Under the pieces are notes generated by a model. That model did no database searches. It was not told where the DNA came from and worked only from the letters and a program-made list of their open reading frames with translations. The translations under genes were made by a program, and so were the position numbers. Shown here piece after piece: positions 5,258-6,478 of a DNA stretch of 6,478 nt. Where the stretch lies: positions 1 through 6,478 of the forward strand of contig JAZSFO010000098.1 in the NCBI GenBank assembly GCA_045532255.1. Reading direction: 5' to 3'. Position 1 is the stretch's first letter, and every line of letters begins with the position of its first letter. The DNA comes from RGIG8748 sp045532255 (lineage in GTDB: Bacteria; Bacillota; Clostridia; UMGS1810).

Positions 5258-5532
5258 ATTTTGGGAACATTAGTCCCAAATCTTTGTAAAAATACCGCCG
5301 CGATGACACGCTCACTCAGAGCGAGGCATCGCTAAAACCGACGGACAGCAGCGGAAATTTGATTCCGTCGGTTTTGCGGAATTTTTACTTTGATTTGTGC
5401 CGAATGTTTTGCCCCAAAATTCATAAGGCGTGTGATACGGGATATCGAATATCGTACGAGCGCACATCAGAGGATATTCAATAAGTTCTTGAAATACGCA
5501 CCTAGCAACGATTGAATATCCTCTGATGAAGC
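5199..5532 (+). repeat. Composite palindromic repeat, copy B
   Basis: This is a 334-bp copy of the element at 448-810 in the same orientation, starting inside the fucU remnant. A left hairpin pairs GGGCGAA (5197-5203) with TTCGCCC (5218-5224). Hairpin 1 pairs 5232-5265 with 5413-5446; its outer 17 bp are a perfect match, followed by the same 4x4 internal loop as copy A and then the TATGAATTTTGGG arm. Its loop holds the core module in inverted orientation (5266-5412). The linker and hairpin 2 follow: 5465-5482 with 5511-5528, a perfect 18-bp stem with a 28-nt loop TTCTTGAAATACGCAC... that matches the right arm of copy A. The element ends at GATGAAGC. No C-terminal fucU sequence and no target duplication are seen on the far side. 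Confidence 0.85.
5277..5397 (-). ncRNA. Structured core module of copy B, inverted
   Basis: The outer stem CAAATC-TTT-GTAAAAAT-A-CCG (5277-5297) pairs with 5377-5397, with a symmetric TTT/TTT internal loop. AACATT (5266-5271) with AATGTT (5403-5408) link it to hairpin 1. Inside are beta (GCGATG 5300-5305 with CATCGC 5327-5332; CGCTC 5309-5313 with GAGCG 5319-5323; loop ACTCA) and alpha (5334-5345 with 5364-5375, 12 perfect pairs, 18-nt loop). Order and loops match the core of copy A when read on the minus strand. Whether it is transcribed is unknown. Confidence 0.45.
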
Positions 5533-5570
5533 TCACAGATAAAAATCCGCAGTAATTTTTAAATATATCA

Positions 5571-5912
5571 TTACAGACTCTTATTAATTTCATGCTTGAC
5601 TGCACGTTTTTTTGCCGTCTCATAAACTTCATCATCTGCTCTTGCACCTATTACTACAACAAGCATTTGACCGTCGATTTTCATGAGCTTATACACAACA
5701 CGAATGCCCAGACTTTTCAACTTGATTTTCAGAAAACCGGACAGATTATTGCCTTGTTTATTGCCTAATGGCTTACCATATCCGCCTTCATTTGCGGGTA
5801 GAGGATTCTCAAGCACTTTTTTTAGTGCTTTTGCTACAACTATGCGTTCGTTGCCGGAAAGCTCCTTAAAGTCTTTTTCGGCTTCGGGTAAATAGACTAA
5901 TTTCCAATTCAT
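5571..5912 (-). CDS. relE: RelE-family toxin (ribosome-dependent mRNA interferase)
   Basis: A 113-residue toxin of the RelE/ParE fold. RelE toxins enter the ribosomal A site and cut mRNA when freed from their antitoxin. The residues known for E. coli RelE catalysis (K52, K54, R61, R81, Y87) all have equivalents here at identical spacing: K62 and K64 in LKIKLK, R71 in GIRVVY, R91 in GARADDE and Y97 in EVY. The helical N-terminal half (LPEAEKDFKELSG) is typical. Its ATG overlaps the antitoxin stop by four bases (ATGA), and AGGTGG inside the antitoxin end serves as ribosome binding site, so the two are translationally coupled. The conserved set argues for an active nuclease rather than a ParE gyrase poison. 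The only terminator-like structure downstream is a weak AT-only stem near 5541-5560. Confidence 0.9.
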   Translation of the reverse strand: MNWKLVYLPEAEKDFKELSGNERIVVAKALKKVLENPLPANEGGYGKPLGNKQGNNLSGFLKIKLKSLGIRVVYKLMKIDGQMLVVVIGARADDEVYETAKKRAVKHEINKSL

Positions 5913-6235
5913 TCAAATTCCACCTCGCCGATTGCATCTAAATCTTCTTCTGTAATACCAAGTTCTTTATACAGGTCTTCGCTTGAAGTTAGATTTTCCG
6001 GATTGAAATTTTGCATTCTTTCATTTGCCAAGCTCAATAATCTTGCATCATTAACTTCATCCATTAACCTAACATATTCTTCAGGAGACATAAGAACACA
6101 TTCAGCAGTATTGTTTTTCATAACAACCTTTGCTCCGCTTTGCTTAACATCATCAAAAATCTTTCCCGCAAGACCTCTGTTAAATAATGAAATAGAAATG
6201 GTATCTCTAATAGCACTTGTAATATTTCCCATCAT
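5909..6235 (-). CDS. Phd/YefM-family antitoxin
   Basis: This is the first gene of the toxin-antitoxin pair: an antitoxin that neutralises the RelE toxin and usually represses its own promoter. ATG at 6235 gives 108 residues. GGAGG (6245-6241) is five bases upstream; the next ATG at 6232 is at a better distance of eight, so the true product may be 107 residues. A GTG at 6241 overlaps the ribosome binding site itself and is rejected. Residues about 12-65 fit the Phd/YefM DNA-binding and dimer domain (SLFNRGLAGKIFDDV, then GAKVVMKNNTAECVLMSPEEYVRL). Residues 66-108 are an acidic, poorly ordered tail (SSEDLYKELGITEEDLDAIG) of the kind that wraps the toxin. Phd/YefM antitoxins commonly pair with RelE/YoeB toxins. 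Confidence 0.88.
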   Translation of the reverse strand: MMGNITSAIRDTISISLFNRGLAGKIFDDVKQSGAKVVMKNNTAECVLMSPEEYVRLMDEVNDARLLSLANERMQNFNPENLTSSEDLYKELGITEEDLDAIGEVEFE

Positions 6236-6253
6236 TTTCACCTCCGCAAATAT

Positions 6254-6282
6254 ATCATAACATGCTGTAGTTAATTTGTCAA
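6254..6282 (-). promoter_or_regulatory. Strong promoter of the toxin-antitoxin operon
   Basis: On the minus strand a perfect TTGACA (6282-6277), 17 bases, then TATGAT (6259-6254), preceded by TG at the extended -10 position. The predicted start near 6247 coincides with the first base of the ribosome binding site GCGGAGG, so the leader would be only about 12 nt. Confidence 0.85.
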
Positions 6283-6311
6283 TAAATTTACTGTTAATTT
6301 TACAAATAAAT
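6270..6311. repeat. Two direct repeats over the TA promoter -35
   Basis: GTTAATTT-GTCAA-TAAAT (6270-6287) and GTTAATTTTACAAATAAAT (6293-6311) are imperfect direct repeats with a 23-bp period, about two helical turns. The first covers the -35 box. They are plausible binding sites for the antitoxin or toxin-antitoxin complex, which autoregulates such operons, but the region is so AT-rich that chance similarity is possible. Confidence 0.35.
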
Positions 6312-6334
6312 ATATTGTCTATTGTGTTTGATGA

Positions 6335-6427
6335 CTAATAAATCACAAACCCATATTTATGAACATAATGAACATCGCCCGACGACGTTGTATTATGGCA
6401 GATTACAGGGGAGGCTGTCACGCGCAT
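6335..6427 (-). CDS. Possible 28-30 residue peptide ORF
   Basis: The minus strand has AGGAGG (6435-6430) followed by ATG at 6427 (spacing 2, short) or GTG at 6421 (spacing 8, good), then an open frame to TAG at 6337-6335. The peptide would end in DVHYVHKYGFVIY and contains one cysteine; I do not recognise it. The ribosome binding site GGAGGC pairs with GCCTCC at 6415-6410, which would put both start codons in a 13-nt loop and could hide the site. No promoter is visible inside the window. It may be chance. Confidence 0.22.
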   Translation of the reverse strand: MRVTASPVICHNTTSSGDVHYVHKYGFVIY

Positions 6428-6434
6428 TGCCTCC
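6364..6434 (+). ncRNA. Candidate structured leader or small RNA ahead of a terminator
   Basis: Plus-strand hairpins occur in series: CATAAT/ATTATG (6364-6369 with 6392-6397, plus inner AAC/GTT and CG/CG pairs) and GGAGGC/GCCTCC (6410-6415 with 6429-6434). The terminator at 6449-6478 follows. There is no plus-strand gene between the TA operon and this terminator, so it must end a short untranslated RNA or attenuate a gene beyond the window. No good plus-strand promoter was found. Overlaps the possible minus-strand ORF at 6335-6427; at most one interpretation is likely right. Confidence 0.25.
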
Positions 6435-6448
6435 TTTCCCATATTAAC

Positions 6449-6478
6449 GGCACAGGTTATTGACTCCGTGCCTTTTTT
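6449..6478 (+). terminator. Intrinsic terminator at the window end
   Basis: GGCAC (6449-6453) pairs with GTGCC (6468-6472). Beyond a bulged A, GG pairs with CC (6455-6456 with 6466-6467), closing a 9-nt loop. At least six T follow, running to the window edge. It is oriented for plus-strand transcription. Confidence 0.75.

Noticed and set aside
5536..5562. Terminator for the TA operon near 5541-5560
   Set aside because: The stem AAAAAT/ATTTTT is only A-T pairs with an 8-nt loop, too weak to call. The palindromic repeat downstream may end transcription instead.
5312..5647. Minus-strand ORF over copy B
   Set aside because: It lies in the structured repeat and overlaps the toxin gene in another frame; it has no ribosome binding site and no recognisable motif.
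6236..6241. GTG start for the antitoxin
   Set aside because: The GTG overlaps the GGAGG ribosome binding site; the ATG codons at 6235 or 6232 are correctly spaced.

Overview
The window looks like a stretch of a low-to-moderate G+C Firmicutes chromosome, most likely an anaerobic Clostridia member of the Ruminococcaceae/Oscillospiraceae type. This rests on strong GGAGG ribosome binding sites, sigma-A type TTGACA/TATAAT promoters, an SLH-domain surface protein, and a fermentative D-lactate dehydrogenase that reads like its clostridial relatives. The taxonomic call is inference from gene style; there is no rRNA marker here. Layout: a minus-strand tRNA-Asp(GTC) with a clear promoter and terminator (about 200-364) lies next to a 19-bp duplicate of its own 3' end (29-47) and an inverted copy of its T-arm (172-186). 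A non-coding palindromic repeat follows (copy A, 448-810), then AT-rich DNA and a strong promoter. That promoter drives a 915-residue secreted SLH surface protein (1046-3793), closed by a very good terminator. Next on the plus strand is an intact D-lactate dehydrogenase (3904-4881). After it comes a broken fucU/rbsD-type mutarotase gene (4952-5257), which has lost its catalytic segment and whose 3' end is replaced by copy B of the palindromic repeat (5199-5532). On the minus strand sits a complete type II toxin-antitoxin operon, a Phd/YefM-like antitoxin and a RelE toxin, with its own promoter (5571-6282). The last 150 bp hold short hairpins, a possible 28-30 residue ORF on the minus strand, and a plus-strand terminator at the window edge. 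The most interesting object is the palindromic repeat present at 448-810 and 5199-5532. Both copies share a small left hairpin, a long palindromic stem (hairpin 1), a linker, and a second long palindromic stem (hairpin 2). Each also carries a structured core: an outer stem enclosing one hairpin with an 18-nt loop and one with a conserved 5-nt loop. In copy A the core sits inside hairpin 2; in copy B it is inverted and sits inside hairpin 1. Stem sequences differ between copies by paired, compensatory changes while core loops are conserved, and the G.T wobbles in copy A all keep pairing on the plus strand. This points to a folded RNA or folded single-stranded DNA rather than decayed filler. I do not recognise it as a named family. 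The genes do not form one pathway. Surface protein, D-LDH and toxin-antitoxin are separate transcription units, and the fucU remnant with the repeat beside the TA operon marks a locally rearranged region.
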